Assembly (NCBI GenBank): GCA_902779305.1
Contig: CACZBD010000017.1
Location: 1 to 63,524, forward strand
Source: an uncultured Lachnospiraceae bacterium
Lineage (GTDB): Bacteria; Bacillota; Clostridia; Lachnospirales; Lachnospiraceae
DNA length: 63,524 nucleotides
Direction of reading: 5' to 3'
This document shows, one piece after another, positions 16,508-24,019 of the stretch; within the stretch, counting starts at the first letter, position 1, and the number at the start of each line of letters is the position of its first letter. The notes under the pieces were generated by a model, which ran no database searches, was not told the DNA's origin, and saw nothing but the letters and a program-made list of their open reading frames with translations. The translations under genes were made by a program, and so were the position numbers.

Positions 16508-17488
16508 TCATGATCCGATGAGGTTTCGGACTTCGCTGACGGATGGCATTACGCGCAGCGCGCCGCGTCTGGTGGTGATGATCGATGCCGCCGCGTTTGC
16601 GAATGTCAGCATTTCCCGAAGCGCTGTTTCGTCAAGATCCTGCAGGCCTTTTTCAAGGACAAAGTGGAGAATGCAGCCGCCGAAGGTGTCCCCTGCGCCG
16701 GTCGTTTCGATCGTGTTTTTGGAGAGGAACGGGGAGGCCGTGATTTTCACATAATCCGATTTCGGATCCTTCTTATAAAACGCCATACTTCCGCTCTTGC
16801 CAAGAGACACCGTGATCAGGCGGATCGGATACCTGTCAAGGATCCACTCTACGCCTGCCGTATAATCATCAAGTCCGGTAAGCCACTGGATCTCGTTGTC
16901 GGAGATCTTCAGGATGTCGCAGAATTCCAGGCCTCTTTGCACCTGCGCCTTGGCCTCGTCAAGACTCTCCCAGAGCGGCTCGCGAAGGTTCGGGTCAAAG
17001 GAGATGAGGGCGCCGGCGGCTTTGGCCTCGCCGATCGCATAAAGCGTGGCTTCCCTGACTTTTTCATGCGTCATGGAAAGCGTGCCGAAATGAAAGATCT
17101 TCGCATCACGAAGCAGGCTGACGTCGACGTCATCCTTTGTCAGCATCATGTCGGCGCCGGGGTTCCGGTAGAACGAGAAGTCGCGGTCTCCGTCCTCGAA
17201 CGTTTTGACAAATGCCAGTGTCGTGCGCACATCCGGGTCGATGATCAGGCCTCTCGCATCGATGCCGACTTCCGTGAGCACGTCCTTCAGCTCGTGTCCG
17301 AAGATGTCGTCACCGACTTTACCGATAAAAGCCGTTTTATGGCCGAGTTTCTCAAGCATGGCGAGCACATTGCAGGGCGCGCCACCGGGGTTTGCCTCAT
17401 AAAGCGCGTTTCCCTGCGCGGATTTGCCGTTCATCGTCATGTCGATGAGCAATTCTCCCAAAGCAACCACGTCGTATGATTTTTCCAT
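16508..17488 (-). CDS. PfkB-family carbohydrate kinase, fructokinase-like
   Basis: 326 residues of the ribokinase fold: GELLIDM, NPGGAPCNVLAMLEKLG (33-49), GKVGDDIFG, and the C-terminal ATP signature ETTGAGDTFGGCILHF (about 272-287) with the catalytic Asp of GAGD. The N-terminal pattern is that of bacterial fructokinases. AAGGAGAAGG precedes ATG 17488. On the minus strand a promoter TTGAAC-N17-TAAAAT lies near 17610-17583. With the isomerase it could bring mannose to fructose 6-phosphate. Confidence 0.88.
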   Translation of the reverse strand: MEKSYDVVALGELLIDMTMNGKSAQGNALYEANPGGAPCNVLAMLEKLGHKTAFIGKVGDDIFGHELKDVLTEVGIDARGLIIDPDVRTTLAFVKTFEDGDRDFSFYRNPGADMMLTKDDVDVSLLRDAKIFHFGTLSMTHEKVREATLYAIGEAKAAGALISFDPNLREPLWESLDEAKAQVQRGLEFCDILKISDNEIQWLTGLDDYTAGVEWILDRYPIRLITVSLGKSGSMAFYKKDPKSDYVKITASPFLSKNTIETTGAGDTFGGCILHFVLEKGLQDLDETALREMLTFANAAASIITTRRGALRVMPSVSEVRNLIGS

Positions 17489-17633
17489 GATCCTTCTCCT
17501 TGTGCCGGTCTCTTTATCTTGTGCCGGGATTCAGTACCGGTCTCTTGTGTTCTGTGATCGCACCTGGTACGTGCACTCTTATATTTTAGCGGGTAGTGTG
17601 CCAGGGTTCAATATGATTTTTGAGTCCCTTGAG

Positions 17634-17666
17634 TGAGCCCTTGGGGACGGGGTTAGTGGTCCATTT
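17634..17666 (+). repeat. Palindromic repeat, half copy (H1)
   Basis: TGAGCCCTTGGGGACGGGGT then TAGTGGTCCATT: one arm of the 82-nt element described at 18281. It lies 12 nt past the stop of the ProX-type gene. Confidence 0.85.
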
Positions 17667-17678
17667 TCAGATTTTGTT

Positions 17679-18224
17679 TCAGTCCTCTCCCACAAGATGA
17701 ACCGTCGTGTAATCGTGTCCGGTTGCCGGAAGGAATTTCTCAATGACATCCGCGGTTTTCATCTTCAGGCTGGAAGTGCATACGCAGGGATGGCATCCGA
17801 GGTCTTCGCCCTTTAATACGTCCTCGTCAATCAGAAGTTTCACGGCATGATCTTTGTCGTTCATCAGTCCCATGATGCTGACGGCGCCCGGCTCGATGTC
17901 CAGATATTTCAGCATGTCTTCGGGCTCCGCAAAAGAGAGCCTTGCGGAATTGATCTGTGCGGACAGCTCTTTGGTCTTGAACTTTTTGTCACCCGGCATC
18001 ATCAGCAGATAATAGTTTGTCTTCTGTCTGTTGCAGAGAAACAGGTTCTTGCAGATCAGTACGCCAAGCACGGCGTCGATCTCGTTGCAGGCTTCCATGT
18101 TATTGGCCGGCTCATGGTCCGTCCTCTGATAAGGGATCTTGAGACTGTCCAGGAAATCGTAGGTTCTCATCTCCCTTGGCAGTCTTCCTTCCGCATTTTC
18201 GGGTCTTCCGTTATATAATTCCAT
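17679..18224 (-). CDS. ProX-type aminoacyl-tRNA deacylase (YbaK/ProX domain)
   Basis: 181 residues. The region from about 25 to 170 fits the YbaK/aa-tRNA deacylase fold: TDHEPANNMEACNEIDAVLG, KNLFLCNRQKTNYYLLMM, GAVSIMGLMNDKDHAVKLLID and CHPCVCTSSLKM. ProX-like enzymes deacylate Ala-tRNA(Pro) in trans, so the role is translation quality control. AAGGAGC lies before ATG 18224. It is a second, distant member of the fold in this window besides YbaK at 5020-5493. Confidence 0.85.
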   Translation of the reverse strand: MELYNGRPENAEGRLPREMRTYDFLDSLKIPYQRTDHEPANNMEACNEIDAVLGVLICKNLFLCNRQKTNYYLLMMPGDKKFKTKELSAQINSARLSFAEPEDMLKYLDIEPGAVSIMGLMNDKDHAVKLLIDEDVLKGEDLGCHPCVCTSSLKMKTADVIEKFLPATGHDYTTVHLVGED

Positions 18225-18280
18225 TTTCTTGTGTGCTCCTTTGTTTTTGTGTCGGTTACCATTATATCACAAAGGTAAAA

Positions 18281-18362
18281 TGGTCCCTTGGGGACGGGGT
18301 CAGGGGCTCATTGTTTACTTTTTGGTTTACAATGGACCACTGACCCCGTCCCCAAGGGACCA
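18281..18362. repeat. 82-nt palindromic repeat element, full copy (R1)
   Basis: Runs from TGGTCCCTTGGGGACGGGGT to its inverse ending GGGACCA, with the inner part CTCATTGTTTACTTTTTGG then TTTACAATGG. Full copies are also at 23859-23940, 33832-33913 (inverted loop) and 38190-38271; partial ones at 17634, 19910, 20650, 26705, 37473 and 50001. It is intergenic here, between the ProX-type gene and the 3' end of the MBL-methyltransferase gene. It behaves like a REP/MITE-type element; no transposase is in the window. Confidence 0.9.
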
Positions 18363-18370
18363 CCAAAGGG

Positions 18371-19888
18371 TTACTTTTCACACTTGAAATAGGCGATCGA
18401 GCCGTCGGTAAAGAGTTCGGTTTTGGTGTACAGGCGGTTCAGAACCTTGCGCAGGTTTTCCTCTGTGAGGAACGGGGGCGTAAACCAGCCCTTCTTGGAA
18501 AGGATCCGCTTGACCAGCCAGTCGGTGCGCTTTGATTTTCCCTTGATATAGAAACATCCGATAAAACTTCCGCCTTTCTTCAGCACGCGATGCGTCTCGA
18601 GAAAGGCTTTTTTCTTATCGGGAAATGCGTGAAAACCGTTCATGCTCAGAACGATATCGCAATCCTCATTGCCAAGCGGCAGCTGTCCCACATCCCCGCG
18701 GATAAAAGAAACATGCCCGCAGTCGCCAAGGCGGCCTCTTGCCTGCTCCAGCATGTCCTCACTGTAGTCAAGGCACAGGATCCTTGATTTTGAAAGCATT
18801 CTCCACTTCCGCTCCGTAAATACTGCGGTCCCGACGGGCACGTCCAGGATTTTGCCTGCAAAATCTTTTGGGATCCATGACCGGATCTTTTCTGCTACCT
18901 CATTGTCATCGGTGCCGCTCCAGAAGAATTTGATGTACATCCGGCTAAATATGCTTCCCTGTGTCAGGACATTGTCATAGATGTTTTTGGAAGCGTGATA
19001 GGCGCTTTTGATCCTGTCCGTTACCGGTTCCGCCTTTTGAAGGCGCTCGCTTCTTGCGCGCTCTTTCGTATCCTCAGCTTCGTCATATCCGTCATAAGGT
19101 GCGTTCGGATCATGGGGTTTCTGCTTTCTCAGGCTGTTGCACACCCGGTCCGTATGCGCGAACACAAAATCAAGGTCGTCCGACCAGCCCGTGTGGCCCG
19201 TGATGACTTTTACGGAAATGCCTTTGTCACGGATCTTTTTTTCCAGCTTGACCAGCGACATCTTGGAAAGTTCGTTGCTCTCCGCCAGCGAATTGATAAA
19301 ACTGTATCCGCCGTCTGCGCCGAACCAGATCGTATCTCCGGTGAACAGGTACGCATCATCGATGAGATAGACCATGTGCCCCCAGGTATGCCCGGGCACG
19401 AGAATGGCCTCCACCTTGATGTCATCGATGTAAAAGACGTCCCCGTCCTTCAGCAGTTTTCTTTCGTTATCGCTTTTTACCATCGGAAGTTTATAGAGGC
19501 CGAAGATGACTTTCCTCCGTTTTTCTCCCGTCATATAGCGGTTTTCGATCTCACTGAGATATAGTTTTGCGTTTTGAAACAGTCCGTCGCTGTCCCGTTC
19601 GACGGCACCGACATGATCGGTATCCTGGTGCGTGATCAGGATGTGTCCGATCGAAGACGGATCGATATCAAGCCATTCCATCTTCTCCGCAAGTCTCTCA
19701 TAGTTGTAGCCGGCATCGATCATGATCGTCGTTCCGTTTTTCGTATAGAAAAAGATGTTCGCGATCCACTCGCGCACACAGGCAACATGATTGTCGATCC
19801 AGCCGGTATTCAGCGGTTTGAAGATCTCTTTACCCCTGTAGCCCCACGACATGACTTTCTTTTGAAAATTGGATGCTTTTTTAGACAT
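18371..19888 (-). CDS. Metallo-beta-lactamase fold hydrolase fused to a SAM methyltransferase
   Basis: 505 residues from ATG 19888 (MSKKASNF, GGAGG upstream). Residues about 25-240 are an MBL domain: THQDTDHVGAVE (first His pair altered, H-x-D-x-D-H), VPGHTWGHMVYLID, FTGDTIW and ITGHTGWSDD. Residues about 300-500 are a class I methyltransferase with motif I ILDVPVGTAVFT, DYSEDMLEQA and MNGFHAFPDKKKAF...LKKGG. Substrates are unknown; a detoxification or natural-product role is possible. It follows TetR1 (stop 19950) and likely belongs to its operon. The fusion of these two folds is unusual. Confidence 0.82.
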   Translation of the reverse strand: MSKKASNFQKKVMSWGYRGKEIFKPLNTGWIDNHVACVREWIANIFFYTKNGTTIMIDAGYNYERLAEKMEWLDIDPSSIGHILITHQDTDHVGAVERDSDGLFQNAKLYLSEIENRYMTGEKRRKVIFGLYKLPMVKSDNERKLLKDGDVFYIDDIKVEAILVPGHTWGHMVYLIDDAYLFTGDTIWFGADGGYSFINSLAESNELSKMSLVKLEKKIRDKGISVKVITGHTGWSDDLDFVFAHTDRVCNSLRKQKPHDPNAPYDGYDEAEDTKERARSERLQKAEPVTDRIKSAYHASKNIYDNVLTQGSIFSRMYIKFFWSGTDDNEVAEKIRSWIPKDFAGKILDVPVGTAVFTERKWRMLSKSRILCLDYSEDMLEQARGRLGDCGHVSFIRGDVGQLPLGNEDCDIVLSMNGFHAFPDKKKAFLETHRVLKKGGSFIGCFYIKGKSKRTDWLVKRILSKKGWFTPPFLTEENLRKVLNRLYTKTELFTDGSIAYFKCEK

Positions 19889-19909
19889 TACAAAATTCCT
19901 CCTGTTGAA

Positions 19910-19941
19910 AATGAGCCACTGACCCCGTCCCCAAGGGACCA
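19910..19941 (-). repeat. Palindromic repeat, half copy (H2)
   Basis: AATGAGCCACTGACCCCGTC then CCCAAGGGACCA. It sits between the tetR1 stop and the Shine-Dalgarno of the MBL-methyltransferase gene. A short extra piece GGGCTCA at 19946-19952 contains the tetR1 stop codon. Confidence 0.85.
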
Positions 19942-19949
19942 TCAAGGGC

Positions 19950-20564
19950 TCAAAATCCGATCCACGCTTTCCATGCCGGCGTGTAGAATTCCTCAAGGGT
20001 TTTGGCATAGTGCATGGCTTCTTCTTTGGTAAAGCCGTGAGACACGGCCTGAAAGACGGACTCGATATAGGCTGTCACAAGCAGATGAAATTCTCTGCTG
20101 TCAAGTTCCTTTACGGGAAAACCGGCCTGTCTGCACCTGTCCATATAGCGCATGGTCACCTCTTCTTCGAGTTTAGCGACATCATGCGTAAAGTCCTCAT
20201 ACTTCGTCCCCCGGGACTTGTTGATCACAAGAGCAAACTCGTCGATATGGTCGTAAAGATAGGCCATCATGCGGACGGTCTCCTGCTGCCCGTCAAAGTC
20301 GTCTGCCACGATCCCTTTTTCCAGCTCTTCAAAATATTCGTCCTCGATCTGCGCATACAAGGCATAAAACCCCTTCACCGCAGGCTCCACCAGCGCCGCA
20401 AACATCTCCTCTTTGCTGGGGAAATGTTTATAGAGTCCGCTGACCTGGATCCCTGCCACATCGGCAATCCGCCGAAGCGATGCATCTGCATATCCGTACT
20501 TTAAGAATTCTTTCTTTGCGGCTTTCACGATCCTCTCATGGCTTTTCGTCTTGTCTCTCGGCAT
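19950..20564 (-). CDS. TetR-family regulator (TetR1)
   Basis: 204 residues. The N-terminal helix-turn-helix is RRIADVAGIQVSGLYKHFPSKEEMF (about 32-56), and the rest is a helical ligand domain. It has its own promoter and operator at 20594-20642, which marks it as autoregulated. The next gene downstream is the MBL-methyltransferase fusion. The same operator occurs upstream of feo at 23791-23821, so it may regulate feo too. Start ATG 20564 after AAGGAGGG. Confidence 0.92.
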   Translation of the reverse strand: MPRDKTKSHERIVKAAKKEFLKYGYADASLRRIADVAGIQVSGLYKHFPSKEEMFAALVEPAVKGFYALYAQIEDEYFEELEKGIVADDFDGQQETVRMMAYLYDHIDEFALVINKSRGTKYEDFTHDVAKLEEEVTMRYMDRCRQAGFPVKELDSREFHLLVTAYIESVFQAVSHGFTKEEAMHYAKTLEEFYTPAWKAWIGF

Positions 20565-20593
20565 CCTGGGCCCTCCTTATTTTCATAAGAAAA

Positions 20594-20642
20594 CGCTGTT
20601 CTCTAACGATATCAGAGTACAGCGCCCTCTCATTCCTGTCAA
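20594..20642 (-). promoter_or_regulatory. tetR1 promoter with overlapping operator
   Basis: On the minus strand TTGACA (20642-20637), 17 nt, TACTCT (20619-20614). The 31-bp inverted repeat 20594-20624, with arms CGCTGT and ACAGCG, covers the -10. The same promoter and operator recur at 23791-23839. Confidence 0.8.
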
Positions 20643-20649
20643 GGTAAAA

Positions 20650-20671
20650 TGAGCCCTCGGGGACGGGGTCA
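20650..20671 (+). repeat. Palindromic repeat, fragment (H3)
   Basis: TGAGCCCTCGGGGACGGGGT then CA. The final TCA is the stop codon (TGA on the minus strand) of the 165-residue membrane protein gene. Confidence 0.75.
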
Positions 20672-21166
20672 AAACAGCGTACACACCCAGGCCGCCAGCG
20701 CGGAAGCAGCAGGAAAGATCACAAGGAGCTTGAGCAGCTGGCTTTTGATGTTGTACCCGTACTTTCTGCCGCTGTACACGCTTTCGACTTCCGGAAAATA
20801 GAACTGGAAGAAGTGGTATTTCATCAGCAGAAAATAGTCGAAGCAGACCATGTCATAGATCTTGTAGACGGTAAAGATCAGCACAAACCGGACAAAGAAC
20901 TGCAGAAACGTATAACCGCTTCGGATGCCGTCCCAGATCGAGATCACACCGACGCCCAGTATCAAAAGAAAACTGAACACCATGAGCCCCCATCCGATGA
21001 CTTTTGCCCCGTAAAACAGTTCTTTGTCCCTTGGTCTGAGCACCTCCTGCGCCTCCTTTGGCGCCGAGGAAAAGAATCTCTTATCCTGAATGAAAGCGAC
21101 CGCCGCAAACATCATGATCGTGATCGCAACACAAAATACGATCGCAAGAAAAACCGTCAAAAGCAT
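20669..21166 (-). CDS. Four-helix membrane protein of unknown function
   Basis: 165 residues with about four membrane segments (2-25, 53-77, 85-106, 143-163). No family recognised. The loop between segments one and two is hydrophilic (SAPKEAQEVLRPRDKELF). It is the last gene of the feo operon run (14 nt after the heavy-metal domain protein), so a part in metal uptake is plausible but unproven. Its stop codon lies in the palindromic repeat fragment H3. GGGAGGAAAC precedes ATG 21166. Confidence 0.6.
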   Translation of the reverse strand: MLLTVFLAIVFCVAITIMMFAAVAFIQDKRFFSSAPKEAQEVLRPRDKELFYGAKVIGWGLMVFSFLLILGVGVISIWDGIRSGYTFLQFFVRFVLIFTVYKIYDMVCFDYFLLMKYHFFQFYFPEVESVYSGRKYGYNIKSQLLKLLVIFPAASALAAWVCTLF

Positions 21167-21180
21167 TTGTTTCCTCCCGC

Positions 21181-21432
21181 TTAAAATAGCCCGAACAGCT
21201 TCTTTTGATACGTTTCGCTTCCGATGGAGACCACGGTATATCCCGTCTTCTCGATCGCTTCCAGAAGTTTTCCTTCATCAGGCTTTGTCTCCGAAAGAAA
21301 GCTGCTTTCGCCCTTGATGTGCGAACTCTTTACTTTTGTTGCTTCCGGAATCGCTTTTCTGATGGCATCGTTCATGTGCGCTTCACACATCCCGCACATC
21401 ATGCCGTCGATCTTCATGGTCGTCTTAAACAT
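21181..21432 (-). CDS. Heavy-metal-associated (HMA) domain protein
   Basis: 83 residues with MKIDGMMCGMCEAHMNDAIRK (6-26), the GMxCxxC metal-binding loop of the HMA fold (ferredoxin-like, Cu(I) or Zn/Cd binding). The C-terminus is TGYTVVSI as in family members. The start ATG is at 21432, five bases past the FeoB stop (21438), with GGGGGTGA over the junction. It may bring metal to or from FeoB, or buffer copper. The position after feoB is the only direct hint. Confidence 0.82.
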   Translation of the reverse strand: MFKTTMKIDGMMCGMCEAHMNDAIRKAIPEATKVKSSHIKGESSFLSETKPDEGKLLEAIEKTGYTVVSIGSETYQKKLFGLF

Positions 21433-21437
21433 AACGT

Positions 21438-23279
21438 TCACCCCCAAAACGGTAATGCAATGTGGTATACGATACAGGACAGTACGAGCGCCGCGCCGAT
21501 GTAAAACGCGGCCGTTTTCGCCGTCCAAGCAAACGAATGGGATTCCTTGTAAGTCGTGGAAAGCGCCATCAGGCACGGCACGCTGAAGGTGCAGGCAAAC
21601 ATGAAGGCCAGCGCTTCCGCTCCCGAGATCGCCTGTGTCATGGCCTGTGAAAGTACCGTGGCATCGACACCGCCTGCCGAAGCATTAAACGCAACATCTG
21701 CAACCGTGCTCTGTCCCGCGAAGACCGCGTTCAGGGTTCCGAGTACCGCTTCTTTGGCAAATGCGGCGCTGATAAACGCCATAAAGGTGCGCCATCCCAT
21801 CCCGAAGAACTTCGTGACGGGCTCAATGAAAGTGCCGACCTTGTACAGCAGGCTGCTCTCGATATTTCCCGAAGGGCTGAAAGAAAACGCCCAGAAAATC
21901 ACGGATACCAGCGTAACGGTCTTCAGCGCTCTCTTAAACATATCAAAGCATTTGATCCAGGCTTCCTTGAACACATATTTCCAGTGCGCTTTGTGGAACG
22001 GCGGAAGCTCCATGATCATTCCGGATCTTGTTTCTTCCGGCACGAGCTTTTTCCCGAAGATCTTTGATACGACGAACATCAGGATGAAAATGTAGGCGAT
22101 GATCCCGATGCAGACGAGCGCCGTTCCCCATACCGGGAAAAACATCCCGGAAATAACGGGAATAATACTCCAGATCGATGCGCAGGGCACCGCCCATACG
22201 ACCATCATGGTGAGCATCTTCTGTCCCCAGCTGTCGAGGACTCTCGTACCGCTCGCGCCGCCGATCGTACAGCCCATGCCCATTAAGATCGGTGCCACGG
22301 CCTTTCCCTGCAGTCCCAGTTTGGAAAGCGCGCCGTCGAACTGGTAGGATGCTCTGGCCAAAAATCCGATCTCTTCCAGGAATCCGAACACAACATTTAC
22401 CCCGAACACAAAAGCGGACATCGAGATGCAAAAATACAGTGTATTCGGAAGCAGAAGGCTGAAGACGGATACGAGCCAGGGATGCACATGCAGCGCGCTC
22501 AGCGCATTCGCGATCGGAGGACCGATCAGTTTCGGCAGCATGCTTGCCGCACTCATAAACGGCGACATGATCAGCATGGCCGCAAGGAACCCGACCAGGA
22601 TGATGCCGACCGTTACGACTTTGCCCCAGAACGGTTTCAGCAGGACTCTGTCGAACTTTGAAAGCTTGAACTGCATTTTGCCTGCGTTTGCCGCTCCATC
22701 CAGAATGCCGTCCACCCATTCAAATTTTGCATTTCCGTTTTCAGCGGACGCTTTTGCTGTCACATCCGGTCTTGTGAGCAGTCTGTGCGGATTTTTCAGT
22801 TCCGCCTCAATGAGTGATTTTAACTCCTCATATCCTTTCCCTTCTGCTGCCGTGAACGGAAGCACGGGAATGCCGAGTCTTTGCGAGATCAGTCCGGCAT
22901 CGACCGTCTTGCCCTGTCCCTTTGCGACATCCATCATGTTTAAGATCAGGATCGCAGGGACATCCATTGCGGCAAAATCAGCCAGCATGTACATGCTTCT
23001 CTCAAGCTGCGACGAATCCACGAGAACGCACACCAGATCCGCCTCGCCGCTTTTGATGAATCTTTCCGTAATGATCTCTTCGTCGGAATTGCCCGATAAA
23101 CCGTAGCTTCCCGGCAGATCGACCACAGTATATTTCGTATTTTTATAAGTATAGGTACCGTCTTTCTTCTCCACGGTCTTGCCCGGCCAGTTTCCGACAT
23201 GCTGCCTGGAACCGGTCAGCTGATTGAATATGGTTGATTTTCCCGAATTGGGCTGCCCCAAAAGCGCGATACAGTTCAT
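21438..23279 (-). CDS. feoB: Ferrous iron transporter FeoB
   Basis: 613 residues. The N-terminal GTPase has G1 GQPNSGKST (8-16), G2 region LTGSRQHVGNWPGKTVE, G3 DLPGSYGLS and G4 LNMMD; the membrane part (about 215-610) contains the Gate motifs, with GMGCTIGGASGTR and the cysteines near TIIS-type turns. This is a short FeoB of about 613 residues, with the cytosolic GDI helix compact. It imports Fe(II) across the cell membrane. Its start overlaps the feoA stop (ATGA), so the two are coupled. Confidence 0.95.
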   Translation of the reverse strand: MNCIALLGQPNSGKSTIFNQLTGSRQHVGNWPGKTVEKKDGTYTYKNTKYTVVDLPGSYGLSGNSDEEIITERFIKSGEADLVCVLVDSSQLERSMYMLADFAAMDVPAILILNMMDVAKGQGKTVDAGLISQRLGIPVLPFTAAEGKGYEELKSLIEAELKNPHRLLTRPDVTAKASAENGNAKFEWVDGILDGAANAGKMQFKLSKFDRVLLKPFWGKVVTVGIILVGFLAAMLIMSPFMSAASMLPKLIGPPIANALSALHVHPWLVSVFSLLLPNTLYFCISMSAFVFGVNVVFGFLEEIGFLARASYQFDGALSKLGLQGKAVAPILMGMGCTIGGASGTRVLDSWGQKMLTMMVVWAVPCASIWSIIPVISGMFFPVWGTALVCIGIIAYIFILMFVVSKIFGKKLVPEETRSGMIMELPPFHKAHWKYVFKEAWIKCFDMFKRALKTVTLVSVIFWAFSFSPSGNIESSLLYKVGTFIEPVTKFFGMGWRTFMAFISAAFAKEAVLGTLNAVFAGQSTVADVAFNASAGGVDATVLSQAMTQAISGAEALAFMFACTFSVPCLMALSTTYKESHSFAWTAKTAAFYIGAALVLSCIVYHIALPFWG

Positions 23280-23503
23280 GCTCCCACCTCCGAAACTTCT
23301 ATTTTGTCGCAGTCCTTTCTGTTCAGAGCGAGCAAGGTCTCTCTCACATATACAAGGACCGGCATTTTTCTGTCATTTTTGACCACCTGAAAGTTCGCCT
23401 GTTCCGTAAGGCCGATCGATGTGATCCTGCTTAAGAACCGCTCGTCCGTCCCGAGCGACCTTACCGTACCGCTTGTTCCGGCTCTCATCTCACTTAATTT
23501 CAT
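23276..23503 (-). CDS. feoA: Ferrous iron transport protein FeoA
   Basis: 75 residues from ATG 23503 (GAGGAGAAACGGG upstream; five codons later than the open frame). SH3-like fold with GTVRSLG, RITSIGL and VLVYVRETLLAL, typical of FeoA, which interacts with FeoB. It overlaps the preceding Cys-rich protein gene by 14 nt and feoB by 4 nt. Confidence 0.92.
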   Translation of the reverse strand: MKLSEMRAGTSGTVRSLGTDERFLSRITSIGLTEQANFQVVKNDRKMPVLVYVRETLLALNRKDCDKIEVSEVGA

Positions 23504-23693
23504 CCCGTTTCTCCTCATGTTGTTTGATATTTGAACCCGCAGAATGCGGACAGGTTCCGCTGCATCCCGGACAGCCGCAGCTGCAGCCCCCGCGTTTTCT
23601 CTCCCGGATCTTGCTTCTGATGATCAGGAAAACGATCACGGCCAGAACAAGTCCGATCAGGACAGACGGCATTACATTTGTGAACCACTCCAT
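23490..23693 (-). CDS. FeoB-associated Cys-rich membrane protein
   Basis: 67 residues from ATG 23693 with AGGAG eight bases upstream; GTG 23702 is an alternative. One membrane segment (about 8-28) followed by a Cys cluster GGCSCGCPGCSGTC, as in the small FeoB-associated Cys-rich membrane proteins of Firmicutes. It is the first gene of the feo operon. It lies 18 nt downstream of palindrome site A. Confidence 0.85.
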   Translation of the reverse strand: MEWFTNVMPSVLIGLVLAVIVFLIIRSKIRERKRGGCSCGCPGCSGTCPHSAGSNIKQHEEKRDEIK

Positions 23694-23710
23694 CTGTATC
23701 ACTCCTTTGA

Positions 23711-23726
23711 GTTAGTTTTCGCTAAC
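23711..23726. promoter_or_regulatory. 16-bp palindromic operator, site A (feo)
   Basis: GTTAGTTTTCGCTAAC: arms GTTAG/CTAAC. Six such sites are found in the window (A here; B 33702, C 33780, D 37407, E 55403, F 58994). It lies 18 nt before the first feo gene. The half-site matches the TTAGGTTAG...CTAACCTAA pattern of DtxR/IdeR boxes (inference). Confidence 0.7.
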
Positions 23727-23743
23727 CGCCTCGCAAAAGATAT

Positions 23744-23761
23744 GCCCCGTACCATCGGGGC
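23744..23761 (-). terminator. Hairpin in the feo leader (possible attenuator)
   Basis: GCCCCG-ATGGTA-CGGGGC on the minus strand, between the promoter at 23791-23839 and the feo operator, followed by ATATCTTTT. The 6-bp stem is weak, so its effect is uncertain. Confidence 0.4.
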
Positions 23762-23790
23762 TCATGTTTTAAGATTCTGCTTAAAAAGAA

Positions 23791-23839
23791 CGCTGTTCAC
23801 CAACGAAATAAGAGTACAGCGTTCTCCTTCTTCTGTCAA
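23791..23839 (-). promoter_or_regulatory. feo promoter with a copy of the TetR1 operator
   Basis: On the minus strand TTGACA (23839-23834), 17 nt, TACTCT (23816-23811), and the inverted repeat 23791-23821 with arms CGCTGT/ACAGCG over the -10. It reads into the feo operon and is nearly a copy of the tetR1 promoter at 20594-20642. Confidence 0.7.
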
Positions 23840-23858
23840 GTACTTTTTGGTCCCTTGG

Positions 23859-23940
23859 TGGTCCCTTGGGGACGGGGTTAATGGCTCATTGTTTACTTTT
23901 AGGTTTACAATGGACCACCAACCCCGTCCCCAAGGGACCA
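23859..23940. repeat. 82-nt palindromic repeat element, full copy (R2)
   Basis: Runs TGGTCCCTTGGGGACGGGG to its inverse. An extra TGGTCCCTTGG at 23848-23858 suggests a partial duplication of the left end. It separates the divergent feo and GGDEF transcription units. Confidence 0.9.
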
Positions 23941-24019
23941 CAAATTTTTTCTGTTCAAATGAAAATTTATGATATAATACAACATAAATAAGGGGTTCCC
24001 ATCGACAGGAGGAACAGTT

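Noticed and set aside
21943..22719. Minus-strand frame of 258 codons inside feoB
   Set aside because: Out-of-frame shadow in a GC-rich gene; arginine-rich composition typical of such shadows.
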